Source: Pollutimonas sp963712655 (GTDB taxonomy: Bacteria > Pseudomonadota > Gammaproteobacteria > Burkholderiales > Burkholderiaceae_B). From it: a stretch of 64,000 bases of DNA. Location: contig CAVQIT010000009.1 in assembly GCA_963712655.1 (NCBI GenBank), positions 806,001 to 870,000 on the forward strand. Reading direction: 5' to 3'. Below, piece after piece: positions 51,989-64,000 of the stretch. The notes under the pieces are model-generated. The model ran no database searches. It was not told the DNA's origin and saw only the letters and a program-made list of their open reading frames with translations. The translations under genes were made by a program, and so were the position numbers. Every line of letters begins with the position of its first letter. The stretch's first letter is position 1.

Positions 51989-53181
51989 TCAGAACGCGTC
52001 GCCAGGCACGCGGACCCATCCCTCCATCAGCACACGGGCGCTGCGGCTCATGATGGCCTTGGTGACCGCCCAGTCGCTGCCTTCCTGGCGGGCCTCCGCG
52101 CCTACCCGCAGCGTGCCCGAGGGATGGCCGAAGCGCACGGCATTGCGCTCGCCGCCGCCGGCGGCCAGATTAACCAGCGTTCCCGGAATCGCCGCCGCGG
52201 CGCCAATGGCGACGGCGGCCGTGCCCATCATGGCGTGGTGCAGCTTGCCCATGGACATGGCGCGCACCAGCAGGTCGATGTCGCCGGCGCCAACCTGTTT
52301 TCCGCTGGAAGAGACGTAAGCGGCGGGCTTGGCGACGAAAGCGACTTTCGGCGTGTGCTGGCGCTGGGCGGCTTCATCGAGATGTTTGATGAGGCCCATG
52401 CGCAGCGCGCCATGGGCGCGGATGGTTTCGAACATCGCCAGCGCCTTGGGGTCGCCGTTGATGGCGTCCTGCAGTTCGGTGCCGGTATAGCCGACGTCCT
52501 CGGCATTGACGAAGATGGTCGGAATGCCGGCATTGATCATGGTGGCTTTCAAGCGTGCCGACGCCGGGCACCTCGAGATCGTCGACCAGCTTGCCGGTGG
52601 GGAACATGGAGCCGCCCGCGCCTTCTTCGTCCGCGGCCGGATCCATGAACTCAAGCTGCACTTCGGCGGCGGGGAAGGTCACGCCGTCGAGTTCGAAGTC
52701 GCCGGTTTCCTGCACGGCGCCGTGGGTGATGGGCACATGCGCGACGATGGTCTTGCCGATGTTGGCCTGCCAGATGCGCACCGTTGCCGATGCCGTCTTG
52801 CGGAATGCGGCTGGCGTCGATCAGGCCGTTGCTGATGGCGAAGGGCCCCACGGCGGCCGAGAGATTGCCGCAGTTGCCGCTCCAGTCGACGAAGGCTTTG
52901 TCGATGGAGACCTGGCCGAACAGGTAGTCGACGTCGTGGCCGGGCCGGCTGCTTTTGGACACGATGACGGTCTTGCTTGTGCTGGAGGTGGCGCCGCCCA
53001 TGCCGTCGGTTTGCTTGCCGTAGGGATCGGGGCTGCCGATGACGCGCATCAGCAGCGCATCGCGCGCCGCGCCGGGCGCTTGCGCGGCCGCGGGCAGATC
53101 TTGCAGGCGGAAGAACACGCCTTTGCTGGTGCCGCCGCGCATGTAGGTGGCGGGGATTTTGATCTGAGGTGCATGAGCCAT
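51989..53181 (-). pseudogene. prpF: 2-methylaconitate cis-trans isomerase PrpF, frameshifted
   Basis: AGGAGA precedes MAHAPQIKIPATYMRGGTSK, the PrpF opening. Later segments DWSGNCGNLSAAVGPF, INAGIPTIFVNA and GKLHHAMMGTAAVA follow, ending in GWVRVPGDAF. Two frame changes (near 52785 and 52557) interrupt an otherwise complete ~395-residue diaminopimelate-epimerase-like protein. PrpF acts with AcnD to convert 2-methylcitrate to 2-methylisocitrate during propionate catabolism. Third gene of prpC-acnD-prpF; prpB is not in the window. Confidence 0.85.
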
Positions 53182-53200
53182 GGAAATTTCTCCTAGTTCT

Positions 53201-55809
<2,609 letters not shown>

Positions 55810-55893
55810 GGCCTAGTGATGAAGGGAGGTAATGTTGTTCGGTAGGCGGCGGGAGCGGCCGGGCGCTGCGCCCGCCGCGTCCCCCTTTCGCTA

Positions 55894-57063
55894 TCAGCGC
55901 TTCGAGAGCGGCACGAACTTCTGGTCGTCCGGGCCGATATAGTTGGCGCTCGGGCGGATGATCTTGTTGTCGATGCGCTGCTCAATGATATGCGCGGACC
56001 AGCCGGCGGTACGGGCAATCACGAACAGCGGCGTGAACATGGCGGTAGGCACGCCCATCATGTGGTAGGACACGGCCTAGAACCAGTCCAGGTTCGGGAA
56101 CATCTTCTTTGCGTCCCACATCACGCATTCAAGGCGTTCGGCAATGTCGAACATCTTCATGCTGCCCGGCTTCCTTGGACAGTTTGCGCGCGACTTCCTT
56201 GATGACCTTGTTGCGCGGGTCCGATACCGTATAAACCGGATGTCCGAAACCGATCACGACTTCTTTGTTTTCCACGCGGCGGCGGATGTCGGCTTCGGCT
56301 TCGTCGGGGGTGTCGTAGCGCTTCTGGATTTCGAAAGCGACTTCATTGGCGCCGCCGTGCTTGGGGCCGCGCAGCGCGCCGATGCCGCCGGCAATCGCCG
56401 AGTACATATCGGATCCCGTGCCGGCAATAACGCGGCTGGCGAAGGTCGAGGCGTTGAATTCGTGCTCGGCGTAAAGGATCAGCGATGTGTGCATGGCGCT
56501 CACCCATTCTTCGCTGGGCTCGGTGCCGTGCAGCAGGTGCAGGAAATGGCCGCCGATGCGAGTCGTCGTCGGTCTCGCACGTCGATGAAGCGGCCGTTAT
56601 GGCTGAAGTGGTACCAGTACAAAAGCAGCCGAACCCAGATTGGCCATCAGGCGATCCGCGATGTCGCGCGCATCGGGGGCGTTGTGGTCGTCTTTCTCGG
56701 GCAGCACGCAGCCCAGCACCGACACGCGCGGTGCGCATGACATCCATGGGATGGCTGGCGGCGGGCAGCGCTTCCAGTGCGCTTTGCAGTGCGGCGGGCA
56801 GGCCGCGCAGGCCGCGCAGCTTTGCTTTGTAGGCGTTGCAGTTCCGCCTTGTTGGGCAGCTTGCCGTGCACCAGAAGGTGGGCGATTTCTTCGAATTCGC
56901 AGGTCTCGGCGATATCCAGGATGTCGTAGCCGCGGTAGTGCAGGTCGTTGCCGCTGCGGCCGACGGTGCACAAGGCGGTGTTGCCCGCGACGACGCCCGA
57001 CAGGGCAACGGATTTCTTGGGCTTGGGACCTGCTTTGGTGTCTTTCACTTCGGTAGTAGCCAT
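55894..57063 (-). pseudogene. prpC: 2-methylcitrate synthase PrpC, frameshifted with an internal amber codon
   Basis: Citrate-synthase-family enzyme condensing propionyl-CoA with oxaloacetate. It opens with ALSGVVAGNTALCTVGRSGN; catalytic motifs YAEHEFNAST, GPKHGGANE and GFGHPVYT are recognisable, and it ends DDQKFVPLSKR. Frame changes occur near 56838, 56729, 56620, 56560 and 56165. In addition an in-frame TAG (56077-56079) replaces the serine expected in DWFSAVSYHMMG, so at least one difference is not an indel. Downstream of mdh and separated from it by a hairpin terminator. Confidence 0.85.
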
Positions 57064-57200
57064 GTCGCGATTCCTTGGAGTTTGATTCGATTTGCCTTGT
57101 TGAACAAGCGCATCAAGGCTCGGTAGCCGGCGCGCATGGCCGGCAAGACGTGTTGTCTTCGTGGGGGCAATGGGCCTGCCGCGTACCGGAAGTCTATAAA

Positions 57201-57228
57201 GACAAGGCCCGCATCACGGGGCCTTGTC
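57201..57228 (-). terminator. Hairpin terminator after mdh
   Basis: GACAAGGCCC (57201-57210) pairs with GGGCCTTGTC (57219-57228) around an 8-nt loop. On the minus strand it is followed by TTTATAG. It ends mdh transcription before prpC. Confidence 0.75.
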
Positions 57229-57237
57229 TGGGACTGA

Positions 57238-58227
57238 TTACTTCAGCAGGTCTTGCACTCCGTCGCGCTCTTCGAGCAGCTCTTTCAGGGTGAAGTCCAT
57301 GCGCTCGCGCGAGAAGGCGTCGATTTCAAGGCCTTCGATGCGAGTGTATTCGCCGTTCGCGGTAATGACCGGCACCCCGTAAATGATGCCTTTGGGAATG
57401 CCGTAGGAGCCATCGGAAGGGATGCCCATGGTGACCCATTTGCCATTCGAGCCCAGCACCCAGTCGTGGATGTGATCGATGGCGGCATTGGCCGCGGAGG
57501 CGGCCGAGGACAAGCCGCGCGCCTCGATGATGGCGCCGCCGCGCTTGCCTACGGTCGGGATAAAGGTGTCGCGGTTCCAGGCGTCATCGTTGATCAGGCC
57601 GGACAGGCTTGCGCCGCCAACGGTGGCGAAGCGGATGTCGGGATACATGGTGGGCGAGTGATTGCCCCAGACGATGAGCTTTTCGATATCGGCGACAGGC
57701 TTGCCGGATTTGGCGGCCAATTGCGACAGGGCGCGGTTGTGGTCCAGGCGCAGCATGGCGGTAAAGTTCTTGGCAGGAAGGTCGGGCGCCGAGTTCATGG
57801 CGATGTAGGCATTGGTGTTGGCCGGATTGCCTACCACCAGGACCTTGACATTGCGGCTGGCGACGTCGTTGAGCGCGCGGCCTTGCGCGGTAAAGATTTG
57901 GGCGTTGACTTGCAGCAAATCCTTGCGTTCCATGCCGGGGCCGCGGGGCCGCGCGCCTACCAGCAGGGCGATGTCGACATCCTTGAACGCTTCGCGCGCA
58001 TCACCGTGGGCGGTCATGCCCTGGAGCAGCGGGAAAGCGCAATCGTCAAGTTCCATCATGACGCCTTTGAGCGCCTTCTGGGCTTTTTCGTCGGGGATTT
58101 CGAGCAACTGGAGAATAACGGGCTGATCCTTGCCGAGCATTTCGCCCGAAGCAATACGGAACAGCAAGGCGTAACCGATCTGGCCGGCAGCACCGGTGAC
58201 GGCGACACGCATGGCGGGTTTGGACAT
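57238..58227 (-). CDS. mdh: Malate dehydrogenase
   Basis: 329 residues, the standard length of the betaproteobacterial enzyme; the ATG at 58227 has GGGAGA upstream. NAD-binding GAAGQIGYALLFRIASGEML, substrate loop ARPRGPGMERKDLL, VVGNPANTNAYIAM and the catalytic His in WGNHSPTMYPD are all present. It interconverts malate and oxaloacetate in the TCA cycle. It is divergent from the GntR gene, with a 20-bp operator between them. Confidence 0.97.
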   Translation of the reverse strand: MSKPAMRVAVTGAAGQIGYALLFRIASGEMLGKDQPVILQLLEIPDEKAQKALKGVMMELDDCAFPLLQGMTAHGDAREAFKDVDIALLVGARPRGPGMERKDLLQVNAQIFTAQGRALNDVASRNVKVLVVGNPANTNAYIAMNSAPDLPAKNFTAMLRLDHNRALSQLAAKSGKPVADIEKLIVWGNHSPTMYPDIRFATVGGASLSGLINDDAWNRDTFIPTVGKRGGAIIEARGLSSAASAANAAIDHIHDWVLGSNGKWVTMGIPSDGSYGIPKGIIYGVPVITANGEYTRIEGLEIDAFSRERMDFTLKELLEERDGVQDLLK

Positions 58228-58398
58228 GAACAATCTCCCGTGGGTAATAGGAATGAGTAGGTACAGACAACAACTAGTGTAATTCTTTTGGGTGCCCATA
58301 CACGGCATGTACAGGCAATATCTTGCAGGCGCTGGGCCGATGCGGAGCGCGTAACCGTGACGTGCTAGATTAGCCAAATTTGGATGTATCGTCAAACA

Positions 58399-58418
58399 TC
58401 TTATATCTTATATAAGAC
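58399..58418. promoter_or_regulatory. Operator between mdh and the GntR gene, identical to the acnB site
   Basis: TCTTATATCTTATATAAGAC, the same 20 bases as at 50911-50930. It lies 100 bp upstream of the GntR start and 172 bp upstream of mdh. Likely bound by the adjacent GntR protein. The rest of the 290-bp divergent region shows no other clear feature. Confidence 0.7.
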
Positions 58419-58517
58419 AGAAGAGTGTTAGACAGAAAGCGCCAGCCGTGCGAAAATGAAAGGCGCTGTGCGAATGTTTTTTCAATACGCTTTACCGATA
58501 CGGTATCAACTTGCCCC

Positions 58518-59288
58518 ATGTCCAATAACCCCTTGACGGATCGAGCTCCAGACTCCGATCGCTCTGCCAGCAGCGCGGCGTTCAGCCCGTTGTATCAGCA
58601 GATCAAAGGCTTGTTGCTGCAAAGCCTGGATCGCGGCGAATGGAAGCCGGGCGAGGCCATTCCCAGCGAACTCGAATTGGCCGCGCGTTTCCAGGTAAGC
58701 CAGGGCACGGTGCGCAAGGCAATCGACGATCTCGCGGCCGAAAACCTGTTGCTGCGGCGGCAGGGCAAGGGCACATTCGTTGCCACCCATCACGAAGCCC
58801 GGGTGCGCTTCCGCTTCTTGCGCCTGACGCCCGACGACGACCGGCAGCCGGTTTCGGGCAGCCGCATCCTTGAATGCCGGCGCGTCAAGGCGCCCGCCGA
58901 TATCGCGGCCCTGCTCGACTTGCGTACCGCCGACATGGTGGTGAATATGCGCCGCATTCTTTCGTTCGACCAGATTCCCACCATTCTTGACGACATCTGG
59001 TTGCCCGGCGCGGCGTTTCGCGGCCTCACCATCGATTCGCTGGCGCGCTACCGCGGTCCCCTGTACGCCTTGTTCGAATCCGAGTTCGGCGTCAGCATGG
59101 TGCGCGCCGACGAAAAAATACGCGCCGTCTCGGCCACCCAGGACGAGGCCGACGCACTTCAGATCACGCTTGCCAGCCCTTTGCTGCAGGTCGAGCGGGT
59201 GTCTTATACCTACGGCGACCGCCCCATGGAAGTCCGCAGGGGCTTGTACGTAACAGAGCGGTTCCATTACAAGAACAGTTTGAATTGA
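58518..59288 (+). CDS. GntR/HutC-family transcriptional regulator (probable TCA-cycle regulator)
   Basis: 256 residues from the ATG at 58518. The N-terminal GntR winged helix (LYQQIKGLLLQSLDRGEWKP, IPSELELAARFQVSQGTVRK, RRQGKGTFVA) is followed by a UTRA ligand-binding domain ending VSYTYGDRPMEVRRGLYVTE. It is divergent from mdh and upstream of sdhCDAB. The shared 20-bp operator upstream of acnB and of this gene suggests it controls mdh, sdh and acnB and itself. The ligand is unknown; a TCA intermediate is plausible. Confidence 0.88.
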   Translation: MSNNPLTDRAPDSDRSASSAAFSPLYQQIKGLLLQSLDRGEWKPGEAIPSELELAARFQVSQGTVRKAIDDLAAENLLLRRQGKGTFVATHHEARVRFRFLRLTPDDDRQPVSGSRILECRRVKAPADIAALLDLRTADMVVNMRRILSFDQIPTILDDIWLPGAAFRGLTIDSLARYRGPLYALFESEFGVSMVRADEKIRAVSATQDEADALQITLASPLLQVERVSYTYGDRPMEVRRGLYVTERFHYKNSLN

Positions 59289-59383
59289 TTAAGGTTTTTT
59301 TTCCATTTGATGCAGTTCGCCGAAATAGGCGAAAATACCAGTAGCGCTTTGCAATAAATTATTTGTTATAACTCGAGGCCATC

Positions 59384-59797
59384 ATGTCCGATCCAGCTTC
59401 AAAGCCACGTCCGCAGTTTCGCAATCTAAGCATTCCGCAGATCATGAGCTATCGCCTGCCTTTGGCGGGAAAAACGTCAATCCTGCACCGTCTCAGCGGC
59501 GCTTTGTTGTTCGTCTGTCTACCGTTGGTCATTTTGCCGCTGTTCGCGCTTAGCGTGACGTCGCCGGAAAGCTACGCAAGCATCCAGTCGTGGGTTGCCA
59601 ATCCGCTCTGCAAGCTGGTCCTGCTGGTTCTCATATGGGGCTATCTGCATCACTTCTGTGCCGGTATCCGCTACCTGATTCTCGATCTGCATATTGGCAA
59701 CGACAAGGTTTCCGCACAGAAAACCGCCGGAGTGGTGCTGGGGGTCAGCCTGGCGCTGACGCTGGTTTTCGGTCTTAAACTGTTTGGGGTGTGGTAA
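59384..59797 (+). CDS. sdhC: Succinate dehydrogenase cytochrome b556 subunit
   Basis: 137 residues, three membrane helices, anchor of complex II. The quinone-site segment ILHRLSGALLF and the heme-ligand histidine region LHHFCAGIRYLILDLHIG are present. The TAA overlaps the sdhD start (TAATG). First gene of the sdhCDAB operon, with a 95-bp AT-rich leader. Confidence 0.95.
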   Translation: MSDPASKPRPQFRNLSIPQIMSYRLPLAGKTSILHRLSGALLFVCLPLVILPLFALSVTSPESYASIQSWVANPLCKLVLLVLIWGYLHHFCAGIRYLILDLHIGNDKVSAQKTAGVVLGVSLALTLVFGLKLFGVW

Positions 59798-60180
59798 TGG
59801 CGACTCAAGAACGTCTTGGCACGAAACGCCTGGTGGTCGGTGCGCATTACGGCACCATCGATTTCATTGTTCAGCGCGTTACGGCCGTTATCATGGCCGT
59901 CTACACACTGGTGCTTTTTGCCGGAATCATTTTCACCCCTGAAATGAATTTCGATAACTGGCGCGGCCTGTTTACCTTTACTTGCCTGGGTCTGCCTGTC
60001 GGGTCCCTGTTGGCCACGCTGGCGTTTTTATCGCTCGCCTGGCATGCCTGGATAGGTGTGCGCGACATCTGGATGGACTACGTCCGCTCCGCCGGCCTGC
60101 GCCTGTTGCTGCAGGTACTGACCATCTTGTGGCTGGTGGGCGCTGTCGTCTTTTTTGCAAAAATTCTCTGGAGCTTATAA
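59797..60180 (+). CDS. sdhD: Succinate dehydrogenase membrane anchor subunit
   Basis: 127 residues with three helices. The N-terminal GAHYGTIDFIVQRVTAVIMA matches SdhD, and the SLAWHAWIGVRDIWMDYV motif carries the conserved His and Asp near the quinone pocket. The ATG overlaps the sdhC stop; a GTG six bases earlier is unlikely. Only 3 bp precede sdhA. Confidence 0.94.
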   Translation: MATQERLGTKRLVVGAHYGTIDFIVQRVTAVIMAVYTLVLFAGIIFTPEMNFDNWRGLFTFTCLGLPVGSLLATLAFLSLAWHAWIGVRDIWMDYVRSAGLRLLLQVLTILWLVGAVVFFAKILWSL

Positions 60181-60183
60181 GCC

Positions 60184-61959
60184 GTGGCTGCTGTCAAAGA
60201 TTCCTTACCGCGCCGCCAGTTTGATGTGGTGGTCGTAGGCGCCGGCGGGGCCGGCATGCGTTGCTCGTTGCAACTGGCGCAGGCCGGCTTGTCCGTCGCT
60301 GTCTTGTCCAAAGTGTTCCCGACCCGTTCGCACACGGTTGCCGCCCAGGGCGGTGTCAGTGCTTCGCTGGGCAACATGAGCGAAGATAGCTGGTACTGGC
60401 ACATGTACGATACCGTCAAGGGTTCCGACTGGCTCGGCGACCAGGACGCTATCGAATTCATGTGCCGCGAAGCGCCCAATGCCGTCTACGAGCTCGAGCA
60501 TTTCGGCATGCCTTTCGACCGCAACCCGGATGGCACGATCTATCAGCGGCCTTTCGGCGGCCACACGGCCAATTTCGGCGAAAAGCCGGTGCAGCGCGCC
60601 TGTGCCGCCGCCGACCGCACCGGTCACGCCATGCTGCATACGCTGTATCAGCGCAATGTGGCCGCGCGCACCCAGTTCTTTGTCGAATGGATGGCGCTCG
60701 ACCTGCTGCGCAATCAAGACGGCGATGTCCTGGGCGTGACGGCGCTTGAAATGGAAACCGGCGAAATATACGTGCTTGAAGCCAAGCAAACCGTGCTTGC
60801 CACGGGCGGCGCGGGCCGCATCTGGGCCGCATCGACCAATGCTTTCATCAATACCGGCGACGGCCTGGGCATGGCTGCCCGTGCGGGCTTTCCATTGCAG
60901 GACATGGAGTTCTGGCAGTTCCACCCAACCGGCGTCGCCGGCGCGGGCGTGCTGATTACCGAGGGCGTGCGCGGCGAAGGCGGAATCTTGCTGAACAAGG
61001 ACGGCGAACGCTTCATGGAGCGCTATGCTCCAACGCTCAAAGACTTGGCCCCGCGCGATTTCGTTTCGCGCTCAATGGACCAGGAAATCAAGGAAGGCCG
61101 CGGTTGCGGCGATGGCAGCTACGTCGTGCTCAAGCTCGACCACCTGGGCGCCGAAACCATACAGAAACGCTTGCCGTCGATCCGCGAGATCGCCATCAAG
61201 TTTGCCAACGTCGATCCCATCAAGGATCCGATTCCCGTGGTGCCGACCATACACTATCAAATGGGCGGCATCCCGACCAATATCTATGGCCAGGTCGTCA
61301 GCGTGGCCAATGGCGAAACCAAGGCTGTCAATGGCTTGTACGCCATCGGCGAATGTGCCGCCACGTCAGTGCATGGCGCCAACCGCCTGGGCACCAATTC
61401 CCTGCTTGACCTGATCGTGTTTGGCCGTTCGGCGGGCAACCATATTGTCCAGACGCACCCCGAGCGCCAGCATGCGCACCAGCCTATCCCCGAGTCGGCT
61501 ATCGATTTCTCGCTGGATCGCGTCAACAAGCTGGAAACTCGCACTTCCGGCAATAAAACGCAAGACGTCGGCAATGCCATACGCGTCGCCATGCAGCATC
61601 ACTGCGGCGTGTTCCGCACGGTCGACCTTCTGAACAAGGGCGTGGACGCTATCGACAGCCTGGTTCCTCAAGTGGAAAACCTCTACTTCCAGGACAAATC
61701 CAAGGTTTTCAATACCGCGCGCATCGAAGCGCTTGAAGTCACCAACATGATAGAAGTGGCGCGCGCCACGACCAAGTCGGCCGCCAATCGTCTGGAAAGC
61801 CGGGGCGCGCATGCGCTGGACGACCATCCCGAACGCGACGACGTGAATTGGCTGCGCCATACATTGTGGTTCTCCGAAGGCAGCCGTCTGGATTACAAGC
61901 CGGTGCAAATGAAGCCGCTTACCGTAGACAGCTTCCCGCCCAAAGCACGGACCTTCTAA
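60184..61959 (+). CDS. sdhA: Succinate dehydrogenase flavoprotein subunit
   Basis: 591 residues, GTG start with little leader, so probably coupled to sdhD. FAD-binding VVVVGAGGAGMRCSLQLAQ, the flavinylated His in RSHTVAAQGG, the substrate-site HPTGVAGAGVLITEG, and the HGANRLGTNSLLDLIVFG motif are intact. It oxidises succinate to fumarate. Confidence 0.97.
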   Translation: MAAVKDSLPRRQFDVVVVGAGGAGMRCSLQLAQAGLSVAVLSKVFPTRSHTVAAQGGVSASLGNMSEDSWYWHMYDTVKGSDWLGDQDAIEFMCREAPNAVYELEHFGMPFDRNPDGTIYQRPFGGHTANFGEKPVQRACAAADRTGHAMLHTLYQRNVAARTQFFVEWMALDLLRNQDGDVLGVTALEMETGEIYVLEAKQTVLATGGAGRIWAASTNAFINTGDGLGMAARAGFPLQDMEFWQFHPTGVAGAGVLITEGVRGEGGILLNKDGERFMERYAPTLKDLAPRDFVSRSMDQEIKEGRGCGDGSYVVLKLDHLGAETIQKRLPSIREIAIKFANVDPIKDPIPVVPTIHYQMGGIPTNIYGQVVSVANGETKAVNGLYAIGECAATSVHGANRLGTNSLLDLIVFGRSAGNHIVQTHPERQHAHQPIPESAIDFSLDRVNKLETRTSGNKTQDVGNAIRVAMQHHCGVFRTVDLLNKGVDAIDSLVPQVENLYFQDKSKVFNTARIEALEVTNMIEVARATTKSAANRLESRGAHALDDHPERDDVNWLRHTLWFSEGSRLDYKPVQMKPLTVDSFPPKARTF

Positions 61960-61972
61960 GCAGGATATCGAA

Positions 61973-62689
61973 ATGAGCCAAAAACGTATCGTCAAGTTTG
62001 AAATCTATCGCTACGATCCTGACAAGGACGAGCGGCCCTATATGCAAAAGCTCGAGGTCGAGCTGCAGCCTACCGACAAAATGCTGCTCGATGCCATTAT
62101 CCGCATCAAGAGCGATGTCGACGATAGCCTGGCTATCCGCCGCTCGTGCCGCGAAGGCGTGTGCGGTTCCGATGCCATGAATATCAACGGCAAGAACGGC
62201 CTGGCATGCACGACCAACCTGCTCGAACTGAAACAGCCTATCGTGCTCAAGCCTTTGCCCGGTCTGCCGGTGGTGCGCGATCTCATCGTCGACATGACGC
62301 ACTTCTTCAACCAGTATCACTCGGTCAAGCCCTTCCTGATCAACGATCAGCCGCCGCCTGAAAAAGAGCGCCTGCAAACCCCCGAGGCGCGCGACGAACT
62401 CAATGGCCTGTACGAATGCATCCTGTGCGCCTGTTGCTCCACGGCATGCCCGTCGTTCTGGTGGAACCCCGATAAATTCGTCGGCCCGGCCGGCCTGTTG
62501 CAGGCTTACCGCTTTATTGCAGACAGCCGCGACGAAGCCATCGGCGAGCGCCTCGACAACCTTGAAGATCCGTATCGCCTGTTCCGCTGCCATACCATCA
62601 TGAATTGCGCCGATGTCTGTCCGAAGGGGCTGAATCCGTCCCATGCGATCGGCAAGATCAAGGAAATGCTGGTTCGCCGCACCATATAG
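61973..62689 (+). CDS. sdhB: Succinate dehydrogenase iron-sulfur subunit
   Basis: 238 residues. The [2Fe-2S] ligands lie in SCREGVCGSDAMN and GLACTT, the [4Fe-4S] ligands in CILCACCSTACP, and the [3Fe-4S] ligands in CHTIMNCADVCPKG. It transfers electrons from SdhA to the membrane quinone. 13 bp after sdhA and 13 bp before sdhE. Confidence 0.97.
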   Translation: MSQKRIVKFEIYRYDPDKDERPYMQKLEVELQPTDKMLLDAIIRIKSDVDDSLAIRRSCREGVCGSDAMNINGKNGLACTTNLLELKQPIVLKPLPGLPVVRDLIVDMTHFFNQYHSVKPFLINDQPPPEKERLQTPEARDELNGLYECILCACCSTACPSFWWNPDKFVGPAGLLQAYRFIADSRDEAIGERLDNLEDPYRLFRCHTIMNCADVCPKGLNPSHAIGKIKEMLVRRTI

Positions 62690-62702
62690 GTTTGAATTAC
62701 CG

Positions 62703-62963
62703 ATGAGAAAGTTATCAGAACTGGAGCGCGCCCGTCTTCGATGGCGTGCGCGTCGGGGTCTGCTAGAAAATGACCTGATCATCACCCGATTTTTGGATCA
62801 ATACGAAGCCGATTTAACCGATGTCGATGTATCTGCCTTGACCTTGCTGTTCGAGATGGACGACAACGATTTGCTTGATGTGTTGCTGGCTCGCGGCGAA
62901 CTGTATGGGGTATACGATAAGCCCGATATTCGCCGTTTGGTCGAGCAAATGCAAAAGCTCTAA
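62703..62963 (+). CDS. sdhE: FAD assembly factor SdhE
   Basis: 86 residues from the ATG at 62703; the longer frame overlaps sdhB. The RRGLLEND segment is the RGxxE motif through which SdhE promotes covalent flavinylation of SdhA. It is located in the operon directly after sdhB, as in many betaproteobacteria. Confidence 0.94.
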   Translation: MRKLSELERARLRWRARRGLLENDLIITRFLDQYEADLTDVDVSALTLLFEMDDNDLLDVLLARGELYGVYDKPDIRRLVEQMQKL

Positions 62964-62980
62964 CCTTTAAGGAAAATGTG

Positions 62981-64000
62981 ATGCAATTGTCAGATAAAAA
63001 AGCCACTCTATCGTTCTCTGATGGCAGCGCCCCGATCGAGTTCCCGGTATACGAGGGTACCGTCGGCCCCGAAGTCATCGATATCCGCAAACTATACGGC
63101 CAGACGGGCATGTTCACCTATGACCCGGGCTTTCTCTCGACGGCATCGTGCGAGTCGGGCATTACCTACATTGACGGCGACAAAGGCGAATTGCTGTATC
63201 GCGGCTACCCCATCGACCAGCTCGCGCAAAAGTGCGACTTCATGGATATCTGCTACCTGATCCTGAATGGCGATCTTCCCGGCGGTGCGGAAAAGACCGA
63301 ATTCGATACCCTGGTCACGCACCACACCATGGTCAACGAGCAATTGCATTTCTTCCTGCGCGGTTTTCGCCGCGACGCGCATCCCATGGCGGTCCTGATC
63401 GGCCTGGTGGGAGCCCTGTCGGCTTTCTATCACGACTCCACCGACATCACTAACCCGCATCATCGCCATGTATCGGCTATCCGCCTGATCGCCAAAATGC
63501 CTACATTAGTAGCCATGGCGTACAAGTATTCGCAGGGCCAGCCTTTCATTTATCCGCAAAACGATTTGTCCTACACGGGCAACTTCCTGCGCATGATGTT
63601 CGCCACGCCTTGCGAAGAATACAAAGTCAATGATGTCGTCGAGCGCGCCCTGGATCGTATTTTCATCCTGCACGCCGACCATGAACAAAACGCATCCACT
63701 TCCACGGTGCGCTTGTGCGGTTCTTCGGGCACCAACCCGTTTGCGGCTATCGCCGCCGGCGTCGGCTGCTTGTGGGGTCCCGCTCACGGCGGCGCCAACG
63801 AAGCCTGCCTGCAAATGCTCGAAGAATTGCAGGCCAATGGCGGGGTTGCCAAGGTCGGCGAATTCATGGAGCAGGTCAAGGACAAGAATTCGGGCGTCCG
63901 CCTGATGGGCTTTGGCCATCGCGTCTACAAGAATTACGATCCGCGCGCCAAGCTCATGCAGGAAACCTGCAAGGAAGTGCTGGCGGCCCTGGGCCTGGAA
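62981..64000 (+). CDS. gltA: Citrate synthase, 3' end beyond the window
   Basis: 340 codons are visible of a hexameric type II citrate synthase that normally has about 435. AAGGAAAATGTG precedes the ATG. Visible motifs are the N-terminal KKATLSFSDGS, SCESGITYIDGDKGELLYRG, active-site His regions ILHADHEQNASTST and CLWGPAHGGANE, and GFGHRVYKNYDPRAK; the catalytic Asp lies beyond the end. Last visible gene of sdhCDAB-sdhE-gltA, all intact. Confidence 0.96.
   Translation, partial: MQLSDKKATLSFSDGSAPIEFPVYEGTVGPEVIDIRKLYGQTGMFTYDPGFLSTASCESGITYIDGDKGELLYRGYPIDQLAQKCDFMDICYLILNGDLPGGAEKTEFDTLVTHHTMVNEQLHFFLRGFRRDAHPMAVLIGLVGALSAFYHDSTDITNPHHRHVSAIRLIAKMPTLVAMAYKYSQGQPFIYPQNDLSYTGNFLRMMFATPCEEYKVNDVVERALDRIFILHADHEQNASTSTVRLCGSSGTNPFAAIAAGVGCLWGPAHGGANEACLQMLEELQANGGVAKVGEFMEQVKDKNSGVRLMGFGHRVYKNYDPRAKLMQETCKEVLAALGLE

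Noticed and set aside
51881..52648. 255-codon frame on the plus strand at the end of prpF
   Set aside because: The minus strand encodes clear PrpF sequence across the same bases; the plus-strand frame has no family features.

Overview
The window looks like a chromosomal segment of a GC-rich betaproteobacterium, most likely in the Alcaligenaceae (Bordetella/Achromobacter/Pusillimonas relatives). This is inferred from a Bug/TctC-type receptor, DUF2863 and DUF1178 proteins, the efp-earP pair, an AcnD/PrpF methylcitrate cluster, and the order mdh / GntR / sdhCDAB-sdhE-gltA. No rRNA or tRNA gene was seen.

Region by region. 0-7.3 kb: YeiH-type exporter (5' end outside the window), MarR regulator, Bug-type receptor coupled to a sulfatase, SirB-like protein, SbmA/YddA-type ABC exporter, tautomerase. 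7.3-10.0 kb: a gene-poor repeat island. It has terminal inverted repeats and two inverted, hairpin-rich ~340-bp repeats, one split by a 1,199-bp IS110-family element whose exact empty site survives in the other copy. 10-16.5 kb: cadR/cadA metal efflux, an atypical DsbB with a DUF5993 microprotein, a lipoate-ligase-like protein, a TM2 protein and a methyltransferase. 16.5-26.8 kb: a glycerol island, with glpR-glpK facing the glycerol ABC operon glpSTPQ-DUF2160-glpV, followed by glpD. 26.8-29.5 kb: Entner-Doudoroff edd-eda with two HexR-type operators. 29.5-34.2 kb: DUF423, acyl-CoA dehydrogenase, CorA, AidB. 34.3-41.4 kb: a nuclease and a YejABEF-like peptide ABC operon whose receptor and both permeases are frameshifted. 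41.5-45.1 kb: DUF1178, efp-earP, DUF2863. 45.3-57.1 kb: acnA (intact), acnB, prpF, acnD and prpC (the last four frameshifted). 57.2-64 kb: mdh, a GntR regulator, sdhCDAB, sdhE and gltA (cut by the window end).

Functionally the segment is central carbon metabolism: glycerol uptake and oxidation, the Entner-Doudoroff pathway, the TCA cycle and the 2-methylcitrate cycle. An identical 20-bp near-palindrome lies upstream of acnB and between mdh and the GntR gene, suggesting one local regulator for these TCA genes.

At least three families of small inverted-repeat (MITE-like) elements are scattered between genes. Their borders fit YTAR (CTAG/TTAA), the target type of IS5-family elements, and three borders coincide with stop codons of neighbouring genes. 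The frameshifts are dense, confined to two blocks, and leave protein similarity intact across frames, so sequence error is at least as likely as true gene decay. Start codons were chosen by ribosome-binding site, family length and overlap, and all family assignments come from recognising motifs without database searches.
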